A stretch of 64,000 nt of DNA from Candidatus Hydrogenedentota bacterium (GTDB lineage Bacteria; Hydrogenedentota; Hydrogenedentia; Hydrogenedentales; JAEUWI01), in assembly GCA_019637335.1 (NCBI GenBank), contig JAHBVV010000009.1, forward strand, positions 124,001 through 188,000. Direction: 5' to 3'. Under the pieces are notes generated by a model. That model made no database searches and was not told where the DNA came from. It saw only the letters and a list, made by a program, of their open reading frames with translations. The translations under genes and the position numbers were made by a program. Shown in pieces: positions 33,405 through 41,875 of the stretch (positions within the stretch are counted from its first letter, which is position 1; every line of letters starts with the position of its first letter).

Positions 33405-34643
33405 ATGAGTCTGCTCTTCACCGCCGCCGTAATGGCCTGCGCCGTGTCCGGGACGCCCGGACTCGAAAGCGCGCTGATCTTCCCGCCGGAAAAAATGCAC
33501 AACCACAGCGCCTCGATCGTCGAAATGCCGGGCGGCGATCTTCTCGCCGTCTGGTTTCACGGGCGCGGCGAGAAGAGCGACGACACGCTCGTCTTGCAGG
33601 GCGCCCGCAAGCCGAAAGGCGCCGCCGCGTGGAGCGCGCCCTTTGTCGTCGCCGACAATCCCGGCCTTCCCGACCAAAACCCGGTGGTCTTTATCGACCC
33701 CGACGGGGTGCTCTACCTCTGGTGGATATCCGCCCTGGCCAATACCCGCGAGACCTATTTCCTGCAATACCGCACCGCGACGAACTACGAAGGCGAGGGC
33801 GCGCCGAAGTGGGATCGAAGCGGATTCATTACCATTCCGCCCCCCAATCTCGCCGCGGCGATGGACGCCATGGCCGATACCGTGGACGCGAAGTTCGGTG
33901 CCGCCTTTGATTCCGAGAAGAAGTACCGCGAGCGCCTTATTCACGGCCAGCGCATGGCCCGGTTCGACGAGACCTACATCGACGACTGGGACGAACCCGT
34001 GATCGGGCGCCTTGCGCACATGCTCTCCTGGATGCCGCGCTGCCAGCCCATTATGCTTCAGGACGGCCGCCTGACGATCGGCCTCTATTCCGACGTCTAC
34101 ATGACCTCGCTCGCCTGCTTCACGACCGACGGCGGCGCCACCTGGACGTACGGCGAGCCTATGCCAGACTACGGGCTCATTCAGCCCGCCTTTTTGCAGC
34201 GGAAAGACGGGACCCTGGTCGCCTATGGCCGCGACAAGGGCCCGCTCAAGAAAATCCGCGCGGCCGAATCTTCCGACGCGGGTCAGACCTGGACCAAATT
34301 CTACGACTTGCCGATCGACAACCCCGACTCCAGCCTCTCGGCCATCGTCCTGGCGAGTGGTCGCTGGCTCATGATCGCAAATGACCTCACCGGACAAGAT
34401 GGGCGCCATGGCCGCTCGCGCCTCGTGGCGTTGCTCTCCGAAGACGAAGGCGCGACCTGGCCCTGGAAGCGCGCCATCGAGGACAGCACCGCGCCGCCCG
34501 AGTTCAAGCCGCACGCCTCGTATCCCACGGCGATTCAGGCGCGGAATGGCGCCATTCACATCGTCTACACGTATACCCCGGTGGAGGGAGAATGCATAAA
34601 GCACGTAACCCTTTCCGAAGACTGGATTCGCGCCGCGGAATAA
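33405..34643 (+). CDS. Exported sialidase-fold (BNR repeat) protein
   Basis: The 412-residue protein has a short signal peptide (MSLLFTAAVMACAVSG). A six-bladed sialidase propeller is indicated by Asp-box motifs FTTDGGATW, SSDAGQTW and LSEDEGATW. The opening IVEMPGGDLLAVWFHGRGEK is typical of exo-alpha-sialidase-like proteins. An insertion around residues 145-205 (from IPPPNLAAAMDAMADT) is unusual. Whether it is a true sialidase or one of the many propellers with other substrates cannot be told: the arginine triad is not confidently placed. It follows the crotonase by 15 bp and precedes a second propeller gene by 79 bp. Confidence 0.82.
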   Translation: MSLLFTAAVMACAVSGTPGLESALIFPPEKMHNHSASIVEMPGGDLLAVWFHGRGEKSDDTLVLQGARKPKGAAAWSAPFVVADNPGLPDQNPVVFIDPDGVLYLWWISALANTRETYFLQYRTATNYEGEGAPKWDRSGFITIPPPNLAAAMDAMADTVDAKFGAAFDSEKKYRERLIHGQRMARFDETYIDDWDEPVIGRLAHMLSWMPRCQPIMLQDGRLTIGLYSDVYMTSLACFTTDGGATWTYGEPMPDYGLIQPAFLQRKDGTLVAYGRDKGPLKKIRAAESSDAGQTWTKFYDLPIDNPDSSLSAIVLASGRWLMIANDLTGQDGRHGRSRLVALLSEDEGATWPWKRAIEDSTAPPEFKPHASYPTAIQARNGAIHIVYTYTPVEGECIKHVTLSEDWIRAAE

Positions 34644-34722
34644 TACGCGGGGAAGACAGTGCACGCCGGGACCTCCTCGGGTTCGCGGCACAGCGTAACG
34701 TTGGTCTACCAAGGAGAACCCC

Positions 34723-35868
34723 ATGTTTGGAATCGGATTGGCCCTCGTGGCCCTCGGCATAACCTCCGGAGCGCCGGATCAGGTTATACTCCAGGATGTG
34801 CAGCACGTGACCGTGTATGGCGAGCCGGGACGCTTCGGCGGGTGGCCGGCGAATCACGGCATGTGGATCTGGGACAACGAAATCCTCGTGGGCTACAGTC
34901 GGGGCCACTACCTCGATCGCGGCGACCGGCACCATTTCGATCCCGAGAAGCCCGAAGAGCACCGGCTTGCCCGCAGCCTGGACGGCGGCCTCACCTGGAC
35001 GCACGAGCACCCGGCGGACAACGGCGACCTCATCCCCGAGGACGGCGCGCTTCACGGGACGCCGCTGCCCGGCGTCACCGTGCCCGCCCCGACCGATTGC
35101 CCTGGCGGCATCAACTTCACCCACCCCGACTTCGCCCTGACCATGCGCATGAACAGCGTGCACGACGGCCAGTCGCGTTTCTACTACTCCTATGATCGGG
35201 GCAAGACGTGGGAGGGGCCCTTCAAGCTGCCCAGCTTCCATACGCCCGGGACCGCCGCCCGCACGGATTACATCGTCGAGGATGCCGATTCCTGCCTGTT
35301 CTTCAGCACCGCAGGCAAGGCGGATGGCCGCGAAGGGCGTCTCTTCTGCTTCCGCACCGACGACGGCGGTAAGTCGTTCCAGTTCGTTTCCTACATCGGT
35401 GAGGATCCCGGCCAGCCGGGCCATTTCGGCATCATGCCGTCGTCCGTTCGCCTCAATGAAAACGAGTTGATCGTCGCCGAACGCCACCGCGAAGGACCTA
35501 TGCGGAACATCGCGCTGTACCGTTCCACGGATAACGGCAAGACCTGGACGCGCGAGGCGGACCCCGTGGATACGGTCGGCGCCGGCAATCCGCCGGCCAT
35601 GATCAAGCTCGCGGACGGTCGCATCTGCCTGACCTACGGCTACCGCGCCGAGCCCTTCAGCATGTGCGCCAAAATAAGCGCCGATGGCGGCAAGACCTGG
35701 GGTCCCGAGCTCGTGCTGCGCAACGACGGCATCACCAAGGACATGGGCTACCCCCGCACCGTGCAGCGGCCGGACGGCAAAGTCGTCACAACCTACTACT
35801 TCGCGGACGGCAAGATCGGGCCGGAGCGAACCATCGAAGCCACCATCTGGATGCCCCCGGCGCCGTAA
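34723..35868 (+). CDS. Exported sialidase-fold (BNR repeat) protein
   Basis: The 381-residue protein has a signal-like N-terminus (MFGIGLALVALGITSGAPD) and five Asp-boxes: RSLDGGLTW, YSYDRGKTW, FRTDDGGKSF, RSTDNGKTW and ISADGGKTW. These fix a complete sialidase-type beta-propeller. AAGGAGAACCCC precedes the ATG. Segments such as NHGMWIWDNEILVGYSRG and DMGYPRTVQRPDGKVVTTYY resemble the exo-alpha-sialidase group of sugar-degrading bacteria. The substrate is unknown. Two different propellers side by side suggest staged attack on one extracellular substrate whose product may be imported by the SSS symporter nearby. Confidence 0.85.
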   Translation: MFGIGLALVALGITSGAPDQVILQDVQHVTVYGEPGRFGGWPANHGMWIWDNEILVGYSRGHYLDRGDRHHFDPEKPEEHRLARSLDGGLTWTHEHPADNGDLIPEDGALHGTPLPGVTVPAPTDCPGGINFTHPDFALTMRMNSVHDGQSRFYYSYDRGKTWEGPFKLPSFHTPGTAARTDYIVEDADSCLFFSTAGKADGREGRLFCFRTDDGGKSFQFVSYIGEDPGQPGHFGIMPSSVRLNENELIVAERHREGPMRNIALYRSTDNGKTWTREADPVDTVGAGNPPAMIKLADGRICLTYGYRAEPFSMCAKISADGGKTWGPELVLRNDGITKDMGYPRTVQRPDGKVVTTYYFADGKIGPERTIEATIWMPPAP

Positions 35869-35881
35869 GGTGCGCGGCGCG

Positions 35882-36772
35882 TCACTGCAAATCCATCGCC
35901 TCCATCCGGCGCTGCTCCGCTTCGGCGTAGCGGCGCCGGATCATTATATACCCAATCCCGAAAATCGCGCCGATCAGTCCGCCGCCATAGGCCGTCGGAT
36001 ACCACGCGTCCCACGTCGCGCCCGCCGACCACAGGATCAGTCCCGCGAGCATCATCAGCGCGCCCAGAACCGCGAAAGCCGCCGTCCCCGCCAGCACCCC
36101 GCGGCGTCCCCGCCCGCGCGAAGCGAGCATGCCCGCCACGCCGCCCCAGATCCCGCCCGCGGCGCCGAGTATCCCAAAGACGACCCCGGCCCAGGCGCCG
36201 ATGGGCCACGTTGAATCTGCTTCCCAGAGCGCCAGATTGCGAATCGTCACCGTGCCCGGGCCTTCGAAGCGGACCCCCAGCCGCGCGGCTTCCGCCTGGT
36301 CGCTGTCCTTGAAGAAGAACGGCGCAGATGTCGGTCGAAATGCCTGGGTCCCGCTAAACCGATCATTCAGCGCCCGCGAGAAATAGGCCTGCCCGCCCGA
36401 AACGACGTGCATCTCCAGGCAGGCGCCGCCCGCCGTAGACTCGCACGCCATCTCGGCTTCATAGACCAGCCGCCCGGGCAACGGCGCCGTAAGCGGCACT
36501 TCGGCAATCGTAACGGAGATCGACTCGCCGCCGGTATACGTCAGCCGCAGTGCTGGAATGCCGCCGGAATCGATCAGGTCGCTTTCGATGGCGTCCGGGG
36601 CCTCGAACGACGTCAAGTCCGCCTCGCCGATGCGCGCCAGAAGGTTTCCGTGCGAAAACGCGCCGGACACGGTCTCCGCGATCTGCGGGCGCCACGTATC
36701 GCCACCGCCGTTTGCGAGCGCCGCCGCGCACAGCATCAAGCTCCCGGTAATAAACGCGATCCTGGTTTTCAT
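35882..36772 (-). CDS. Membrane protein paired with DUF2089 regulator
   Basis: The 296-residue protein starts at the ATG at 36772, which overlaps the preceding regulator's stop (TGATG). A signal peptide (IAFITGSLMLCAAALA) is followed by an extracytoplasmic beta-rich domain to about residue 190 (LRLTYTGGESISVTIAEVPL, GTVTIRNLALWEADS). Three hydrophobic helices follow (WAGVVFGILGAAGGIWGGVA, AAFAVLGALMMLAGLILW, YGGGLIGAIFGIGYIMI), and the protein ends in a short charged cytoplasmic tail. I do not recognise the family. Translational coupling to a DNA-binding protein suggests a membrane sensor or anti-regulator, which is inference. Confidence 0.75.
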   Translation of the reverse strand: MKTRIAFITGSLMLCAAALANGGGDTWRPQIAETVSGAFSHGNLLARIGEADLTSFEAPDAIESDLIDSGGIPALRLTYTGGESISVTIAEVPLTAPLPGRLVYEAEMACESTAGGACLEMHVVSGGQAYFSRALNDRFSGTQAFRPTSAPFFFKDSDQAEAARLGVRFEGPGTVTIRNLALWEADSTWPIGAWAGVVFGILGAAGGIWGGVAGMLASRGRGRRGVLAGTAAFAVLGALMMLAGLILWSAGATWDAWYPTAYGGGLIGAIFGIGYIMIRRRYAEAEQRRMEAMDLQ

Positions 36773-37083
36773 CACGTGTGCTCCTCTGTTTCCAGGCTTT
36801 CCCGGTGCGCGCGCAGCAGGCGCCGCGCCAGGTCCCGGTTCAATTCGCCCCCCGCGACCAACTGTCGAACCAGCTGCTGCATGGGGTCCCCATCGGATGC
36901 CTCTTCGAGCGCTTCGACCTTTGCGATGAGCCTATCGAGCCGGCTGCGCACGGTAGGGTACGACACCCCGTAGGTTTGCGCCAGGGCCTTGAGCGATCCG
37001 GACGCCAGGATGAAACGGCGTACGAAGTAGAGGTCTTCCTCCTCCAGGGCGAGAACCCAGGGGGGCGGGGTGGGGTGTTTCAT
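36772..37083 (-). CDS. DUF2089 family HTH regulator-like protein
   Basis: The ATG at 37083 has TGGAG six bases upstream and gives 103 residues; an ATG four codons earlier lacks a ribosome site. The core matches DUF2089: LEEEDLYFVRRFILASGSLK then ALAQTYGVSYPTVRSRLDRL. The second segment is a clear helix-turn-helix. The C-terminal half (PMQQLVRQLVAGGELNRDLA) is helical. Proteins of this group are probable transcription regulators without a characterised member that I can cite. It is translationally coupled to the membrane protein downstream. Its promoter region contains an AT-rich palindrome (37150-37171) that may be its operator. Confidence 0.8.
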   Translation of the reverse strand: MKHPTPPPWVLALEEEDLYFVRRFILASGSLKALAQTYGVSYPTVRSRLDRLIAKVEALEEASDGDPMQQLVRQLVAGGELNRDLARRLLRAHRESLETEEHT

Positions 37084-37149
37084 ACGATGCTCCATTAACT
37101 TTATTAACCTTCAATTCAATTATATTCAATATCACCAAATATGTCAACA

Positions 37150-37171
37150 TTATTAAACCACGATTTAATAA
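37150..37171. promoter_or_regulatory. AT-rich palindrome between DUF2089 operon and bpt, candidate operator
   Basis: TTATTAAA (37150-37157) and TTTAATAA (37164-37171) form an exact 8-bp inverted repeat around CCACGA. A half-site-like TTTATTAACC lies at about 37098-37107. The surrounding 100 bp are by far the most AT-rich of the window, and both flanking genes start here divergently. Confidence 0.45.
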
Positions 37172-37270
37172 TATTTAAGCCCGCCGCCGGATCGGATTCC
37201 GGGGAGTGGGAATGGTATAGTACGAAAAGGGACGTGAATTCGCCTCCGAATACAGGGTTAAGGCCGCCAA

Positions 37271-38020
37271 ATGAAGCTCGAAATCAACCGGGACGAACTC
37301 GAATCCATCATCCACCTCGGCGACATTACCGATCCCTGTCCCTATCTGTCCGATCGCGTCGCCACCTTCCGTTTCGGAAATGGCAAGCTCGCCGGCAGCC
37401 ATTACGAACAGCTGCTGGACTGGGGCTATCGCCGCAACGGCAACTATGTGTATCGTCCCGTGTGCCGCCATTGCCGGGAGTGCTGGGTTTTGCGCGTGCC
37501 GGTGGAACAGTTTCGCATGAGCAAGTCGCAGCGCCGCGTATGGAACCGTGGACAGAAGCATTTTGAGGTTCGCTGGGGTTCCGCGCGGTACACGCCCGAC
37601 AAAGCCGCCATGTACGAGCGTTACCTCGCCTGGCAGCATGGCACGAGCGAGGGCCCCATGGACCCCGATCGGTACCGTGCGTTTCTCGTGGACACCTGCC
37701 TCCGGCACGAGACCCTTGAAATGCAGTACCGGGTCGAGGGGCGCCTTGCCGGCGTCGGCATTGTGGACCGGCTCGAACACGCGCTGTCCACCGTGTATTT
37801 CTTCTTCGATCCCGATTTCTCGCACCTCAGTCCCGGCACCTGGTCGGCCCTCTACGAAATCCAGCAGGCCCGAGACTGGGGGCTGCGCCACTATTATCTT
37901 GGCTACTACATCGCCGGCTGCGGCTCCATGAGCTACAAGGCGCGTTTTCAGCCCTGCGAAATCAAACAGCCCGACACGCCCGGCTGGTCCCCCTACACGC
38001 CGACAGCAGTCCCGGAATGA
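37271..38020 (+). CDS. bpt: Aspartate/glutamate leucyltransferase (Bpt; ATE family)
   Basis: The 249-residue protein matches bacterial arginyl/leucyl-tRNA-protein transferases. The N-terminal ATE domain has Cys23 in TDPCPYLSDRVAT and Cys65, Cys68 and Cys71 in YRPVCRHCRECWVLRVPV, a cysteine set that binds metal or an iron-sulfur cluster in related enzymes. The GNAT-like C-terminal domain has VGIVDRLEHALSTVYFFFDP, GTWSALYEIQQARDWGLRHY and YLGYYIAGCGSMSYKARFQP. Bpt transfers leucine from Leu-tRNA to N-terminal Asp or Glu, marking proteins for ClpS/ClpAP. The start lies after AAGGCCGCCAA and faces away from the DUF2089 operon. Confidence 0.93.
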   Translation: MKLEINRDELESIIHLGDITDPCPYLSDRVATFRFGNGKLAGSHYEQLLDWGYRRNGNYVYRPVCRHCRECWVLRVPVEQFRMSKSQRRVWNRGQKHFEVRWGSARYTPDKAAMYERYLAWQHGTSEGPMDPDRYRAFLVDTCLRHETLEMQYRVEGRLAGVGIVDRLEHALSTVYFFFDPDFSHLSPGTWSALYEIQQARDWGLRHYYLGYYIAGCGSMSYKARFQPCEIKQPDTPGWSPYTPTAVPE

Positions 38021-38441
38021 TACAAATCGGCGTCCCATTATAGGAATCGGGATTGGAATTCCCCGCCATATTCGCTCACGAACTTCCTTTGCGCATCGTG
38101 CGAACACCAGTCATGCCAGCCAGTTAGCCGGGCTGTCGCACCCAATATGGCGCTTCGGCGCGAAACTTGCTCCCTTGCTTCCGGGCAGTAGTCTCCGGTG
38201 AGGCGCGTCCAATCGCCTGGACGCCACGCAGGGTCCAGTTGCAGGGGAGGGGGCTCCTGCAACTGGACCGGGGGTGCGGACCATGCCGGCATTCATGACC
38301 GACCGGCGTTTTCGCCCGCCACGTGTCCCCGCGTAGCATCCCGGCTTGCATCACCCCGCAACGGTCCGTAGAATCCCTTGCAGGCGCAGCGCCAGCGGGG
38401 GCATTGATACTACCGACCGTGCGACAGGAGCCGGGCAGGCC
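38021..38441. other. Intergenic region with a possible small minus-strand gene
   Basis: No gene is certain here. A minus-strand frame 38038-38292 encodes 84 residues of which the last 60 look protein-like (RPGDWTRLTGDYCPEAREQ, LTGWHDWCSHDAQRKFVSEY), but no start signal or family is evident. It shares space with the hairpin at 38232-38269. Confidence 0.35.
38232..38269. repeat. 14-bp perfect hairpin
   Basis: GGTCCAGTTGCAGG and CCTGCAACTGGACC pair perfectly across a ten-base loop. No T-run follows on either strand, so it is either a weak terminator or a regulatory hairpin upstream of the channel gene. Confidence 0.5.
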
Positions 38442-40673
38442 TTGCATAATCACCTACCACGCAACATATTCCTTTTTTCGCTTTTCCTGCTCGCGGCGTT
38501 TGCGCGCGCGCAGGCCCCCGAGCGCGCGGATGCCGCCCCCGATTCCGTGGCGGAGGCTGCGCAACCGGCCCAGGGATCGCCCCGCGCGACGGTCCGCACC
38601 TTCTTCGAATCCATGCAGGCCTTCAGATCGGGGAATGAACTGCGCCTGCTTGATGCGGTGAATTGTCTCTATCTCGGCGACGGGCTCACGGATGACGTGC
38701 GCGTGAACCAGGGGGCGAGCCCCGCGCAGACGATTTACGCCGTGATGGAGCAGGTCCAGTTTGACCTTGGGGCCATCCCGGAGGCGCCCCAGGGCGACGA
38801 CTATACCCTGCGGCTGGGCGCGGGCGATGGGGCGCCCGTGCTCTACCTGCACCGCTACGAAGACGATGGGCTCTGGCGTTTCAGTTCCCGCACCCTGGAC
38901 CCGGCCCACCTCGATCGGCTCGCCGCGCACGCCGCGGAGCGCGCCAGCGCCAGCGAGCCGGAGTTGGCGCGTTTTGTTCCGCGGTTCCGCTCCCCGCGCG
39001 CGGCGCTGGAGGTTTTTATCAAGGGGATGCGCGGCGAAGACGGCTACACCCGCGCGGACGCGATCGGCGCCCTCGATCTTTCCGCGGTAAACCCGGTCGA
39101 TCGGCCGGCGGTGGGGGAGAGCAAAGCCTCGGATCTCCTGGCGGTCATCGAGCGCACCCGGCCGGTCATTCTTGCCGAGATCCCGCCGGATTCGAGCGGC
39201 GAAACCTACGTCTATTTTCAGGATCCGTTGGGCGCGGGCAGTATCGTGCTGGCGCCATTGCCCGATCTGGACGAACCGGAATTGCGGGCCTGGCGCTTCA
39301 CGAAGGGCACCCTCGAGCGCCTGGAGGCGCTGTACCTGAACTACCGGGACCAACCGCCGCTGGCCGGAGCGGGCGCGGCCTCCGCGCAGCGCCCCTGGTC
39401 CAACCGGATCCGGGACTGGATACATCAGTACAACCCGGCGCTCATGGAGTCGCCCCTGTACCTGCGGAACTACCAGTGGCTGGGCCTGCTGCTCCTCGTG
39501 GGGCTCGGGGTGCTCGTCAGCCGAATGCTCACACTCCTCGTCGGGGTGTTTCTGCGCTACTGGTTCCGGCGCAAGGGCTACGCCTACGACCGTCGCCTCG
39601 AGCGGGAATTCATTCTGCCGATCCGGATCTCGCTTATGGTCTGGGTCTGGCTCCTGGGCCTCACCCTGCTCGGCTTGAACCCCGCCGTGCTTCAGTATCT
39701 TCGCGTCGCCGCGTTCTTCGTGACCGCCGCCGGGGCCGTGTGGGCCAGCTACCGCCTGGTCGATATCGTCGGGCGCTACCTTTCCCAGCGCGCGCAGGCC
39801 ACCCCCAGCAAGTACGACGACCTCCTCGTCCCCATTGTTGTGCGGACGCTCAAGATCTTCATCATCGTTGCCGGCATTGTCGCCTTCGCCTACCAGTTCA
39901 CCACCGATCCGGCCGGGCTTATTACGGGCCTCGGCCTCGGCGGCCTGGCCTTTGCGCTTGCGGCCAAGGATGTCGTCGCCAACGTCTTCGGCTCCATCAC
40001 CATTTTGATGGACCGCCCATTCCGCATTGGCGACTGGGTCACGATCGGCACTATAGACGGGACCGTGGAGGAGGTGGGTATCCGGAGCACCCGCATCCGG
40101 ACCTTTTACAACTCGCTGATAACCGTCCCGAATTCCGCCATAACCAATACCCATATCGACAATATGGGCCGCCGCCGCTACCGCCGCATCAAGACAACGC
40201 TCGCGATCGCCTACGATACGCCGCCCGATGCCATTGAGGCGTTCTGCGAGGGCATCCGGGAGCTGATCCGGCAACATCCCTACACCCGCAAGGACTACTA
40301 TCACGTCTATCTGAACGATTTCGGCGCATCGTCGCTCGACATCCTGCTATACTGCTTCGTCGAGACGCCTGATTGGGGGACCGAGCTGCGGGAACGCCAT
40401 CGCCTGCTGCTGGATATTGTCCGGCTCGCGGCGGACTTGCGCGTGGAGTTCGCGTTCCCGACGCGCACGCTGTACATGCGCGAGGATGCCGCCCCCCAAC
40501 GGGATATAACCTCGGATGAACGCGCCGCTTCCGGCGCGGAAACCGGTCTGCGCGCCGCGCGCGGCATTCTGCGCCGCCACGGCGGCCCGCCCGGCGTGAT
40601 TCCGCCGCCGGTCTCCTACGAGCATCCCGAGTTCAATGCGCGCCCACAACATGGAGAAGACGACGATGAGTGA
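38442..40673 (+). CDS. MscS-family mechanosensitive ion channel with large N-terminal periplasmic domain
   Basis: The TTG at 38442 opens a signal peptide (NIFLFSLFLLAAFARAQA) and gives 743 residues; CAGGAG lies upstream. About residues 40-325 are soluble, with a duplicated pattern (SPRATVRTFFESMQAF and SPRAALEVFIKGMRG). Three or four transmembrane helices follow, and the pore-lining helix is GLITGLGLGGLAFALAAKDV, then VANVFGSITILMDRPFRIGD, the MscS signature. The beta and C-terminal domains have VEEVGIRSTRIRTFYNSLIT and VPNSAITN. The channel opens on membrane tension to release osmolytes. The long periplasmic region recalls MscK/MscM-type relatives. It overlaps the next small gene by 8 bp. 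Confidence 0.9.
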   Translation: MHNHLPRNIFLFSLFLLAAFARAQAPERADAAPDSVAEAAQPAQGSPRATVRTFFESMQAFRSGNELRLLDAVNCLYLGDGLTDDVRVNQGASPAQTIYAVMEQVQFDLGAIPEAPQGDDYTLRLGAGDGAPVLYLHRYEDDGLWRFSSRTLDPAHLDRLAAHAAERASASEPELARFVPRFRSPRAALEVFIKGMRGEDGYTRADAIGALDLSAVNPVDRPAVGESKASDLLAVIERTRPVILAEIPPDSSGETYVYFQDPLGAGSIVLAPLPDLDEPELRAWRFTKGTLERLEALYLNYRDQPPLAGAGAASAQRPWSNRIRDWIHQYNPALMESPLYLRNYQWLGLLLLVGLGVLVSRMLTLLVGVFLRYWFRRKGYAYDRRLEREFILPIRISLMVWVWLLGLTLLGLNPAVLQYLRVAAFFVTAAGAVWASYRLVDIVGRYLSQRAQATPSKYDDLLVPIVVRTLKIFIIVAGIVAFAYQFTTDPAGLITGLGLGGLAFALAAKDVVANVFGSITILMDRPFRIGDWVTIGTIDGTVEEVGIRSTRIRTFYNSLITVPNSAITNTHIDNMGRRRYRRIKTTLAIAYDTPPDAIEAFCEGIRELIRQHPYTRKDYYHVYLNDFGASSLDILLYCFVETPDWGTELRERHRLLLDIVRLAADLRVEFAFPTRTLYMREDAAPQRDITSDERAASGAETGLRAARGILRRHGGPPGVIPPPVSYEHPEFNARPQHGEDDDE

Positions 40674-40917
40674 CCCCGCCGACAAACAGCATGAAACGGC
40701 TCCGGAATGGCCCCCGCCGCCTTCCGTTCCGAAGGACGATCCCTACCCGCGCATGATTCTGGTTTGCTTCGCGCTGTTCCTATTGATCGGCATGGTGATC
40801 TTTGGGGTGCTGGTCGTGGACATGACCCAGCGCACGCAACGGCGTGTTGGGCCGCCGCCTCCCGCGTCCCAGCCCGCCGTGGAGGCGCCCGCCGCCGAAG
40901 GCTCAGGCCCCGGCTGA
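40666..40917 (+). CDS. Small single-helix membrane protein
   Basis: The ATG at 40666 lies inside the end of the channel gene and follows GGAGAAG at eight bases, giving 83 residues. The N-terminal 35 residues are polar and Pro-rich (ETAPEWPPPPSVPKDDP), one helix follows (MILVCFALFLLIGMVIFGVL), and the C-terminus is Pro/Ala-rich. No family is recognised. Coupling to the channel gene suggests an accessory or simply an operon passenger. Its 3' end overlaps the convergent REC-GGDEF gene by 15 bp. Confidence 0.65.
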   Translation: MSDPADKQHETAPEWPPPPSVPKDDPYPRMILVCFALFLLIGMVIFGVLVVDMTQRTQRRVGPPPPASQPAVEAPAAEGSGPG

Positions 40918-41835
40918 CTCTTCCGCCGGAGCCAGGCCGATGCCCCACTGGTACACCGAACCCGGGCCGGATTCCGCTTTCGCCTGGTTTAACGCCTGTT
41001 CCAGCCGCGGGAGGAGGGTGTCCAAATCGCCGCCGTCCTCCGGAAGGCCCACAATGCTCGCGCTGAACGTCAGCTCAATGCCCGCGACCGCGGTGGCGAT
41101 CGTCGCCAGTTGCTGCTGAATGCGGCGCGTGAGAATCGCGGCCCCCGCGCGGTTCGTCTCCGGGAGGAACAGGATGAATTTTCCGCCTTGATGCCGTCCC
41201 GCCGTATCCATCGCCCGGATGCTCGTCAAGATGACGCCCGCCAGGCAGGTCAGCAGCAAGTCGCCCATCGCCACGCCGCCATCCTCGTTCACAATCGAAA
41301 ATGAATCGACATCCAGCATGACCAGGCTTGCTTCGCGCTTGTAGCGGGCGGCCCGAAGCAGCTCCTCCTCCAGTTCCTTTTCCAGCGCCGGCCGGTTCAG
41401 CAGCCGGGTCAGCGGGTCCACCCGCACCATCTCCTCGTAGGACCGGCGCCGTTCCAGCACGGCCTGAACCCGGGCCACGAGAATCACGGGGTCGAATGGC
41501 TTCGTGATACAGTCGTCCACCCCGCTCCGCAGCGCGCGGACGTGGCTCTCCGTCTGGCCTCCTTCGACCAGGTACAGGAACGGAATCTCGCGGGTCACGG
41601 GATTCATCATGCACTTCTCGCGCAATCGGGCTCCGTCCATATCCACGATTGCGTGTTCGGTTACGATGAGATCAACGGGCCCGTCCTTCAGCCGTTTCAG
41701 CGCCTCCCAGCCATCCGAGGCGGAACGCACCCGGAAATTGGCCCGCGTGAGATAATCGCGCATGAGGTGCAGCGCATTCGCATCGCCTTCCACTACCAGA
41801 ACACTGCGCTGGCGGGCGTCGGGTATACTTGTCAT
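40903..41835 (-). CDS. Degenerate response regulator: REC domain plus inactive GGDEF domain
   Basis: The ATG at 41835 follows AGGAAG and gives 310 residues. Residues 10-128 are a REC domain (SVLVVEGDANALHLMRDYL, CITKPFDPVILVARVQAVLE). The phospho-acceptor Asp is replaced by Glu60 in VDLIVTEHAIVDMDG, and the first acidic pair reads EG in place of DD, while Lys112 is kept. Residues 137-300 are a GGDEF domain (VDPLTRLLNRPALEKELEEE, VMLDVDSFSIVNEDGG) whose active-site motif is GGKF (217-220) in place of GGDEF. Diguanylate cyclase activity is therefore unlikely. The protein may act as a constitutive phospho-mimic or as a c-di-GMP/GTP-binding scaffold. It is transcribed downstream of nhaA with a 40-bp gap. 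Confidence 0.85.
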   Translation of the reverse strand: MTSIPDARQRSVLVVEGDANALHLMRDYLTRANFRVRSASDGWEALKRLKDGPVDLIVTEHAIVDMDGARLREKCMMNPVTREIPFLYLVEGGQTESHVRALRSGVDDCITKPFDPVILVARVQAVLERRRSYEEMVRVDPLTRLLNRPALEKELEEELLRAARYKREASLVMLDVDSFSIVNEDGGVAMGDLLLTCLAGVILTSIRAMDTAGRHQGGKFILFLPETNRAGAAILTRRIQQQLATIATAVAGIELTFSASIVGLPEDGGDLDTLLPRLEQALNQAKAESGPGSVYQWGIGLAPAEESAGA

Positions 41836-41875
41836 TGGGTACTTCCTGTTACGCGGGGCGCGCCGCGCGCAATTC

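Noticed and set aside
33405-35868. Calling the two propeller proteins true sialidases
   Set aside because: Asp-boxes establish the fold, but the arginine triad and catalytic Tyr/Glu could not be placed with confidence by eye.
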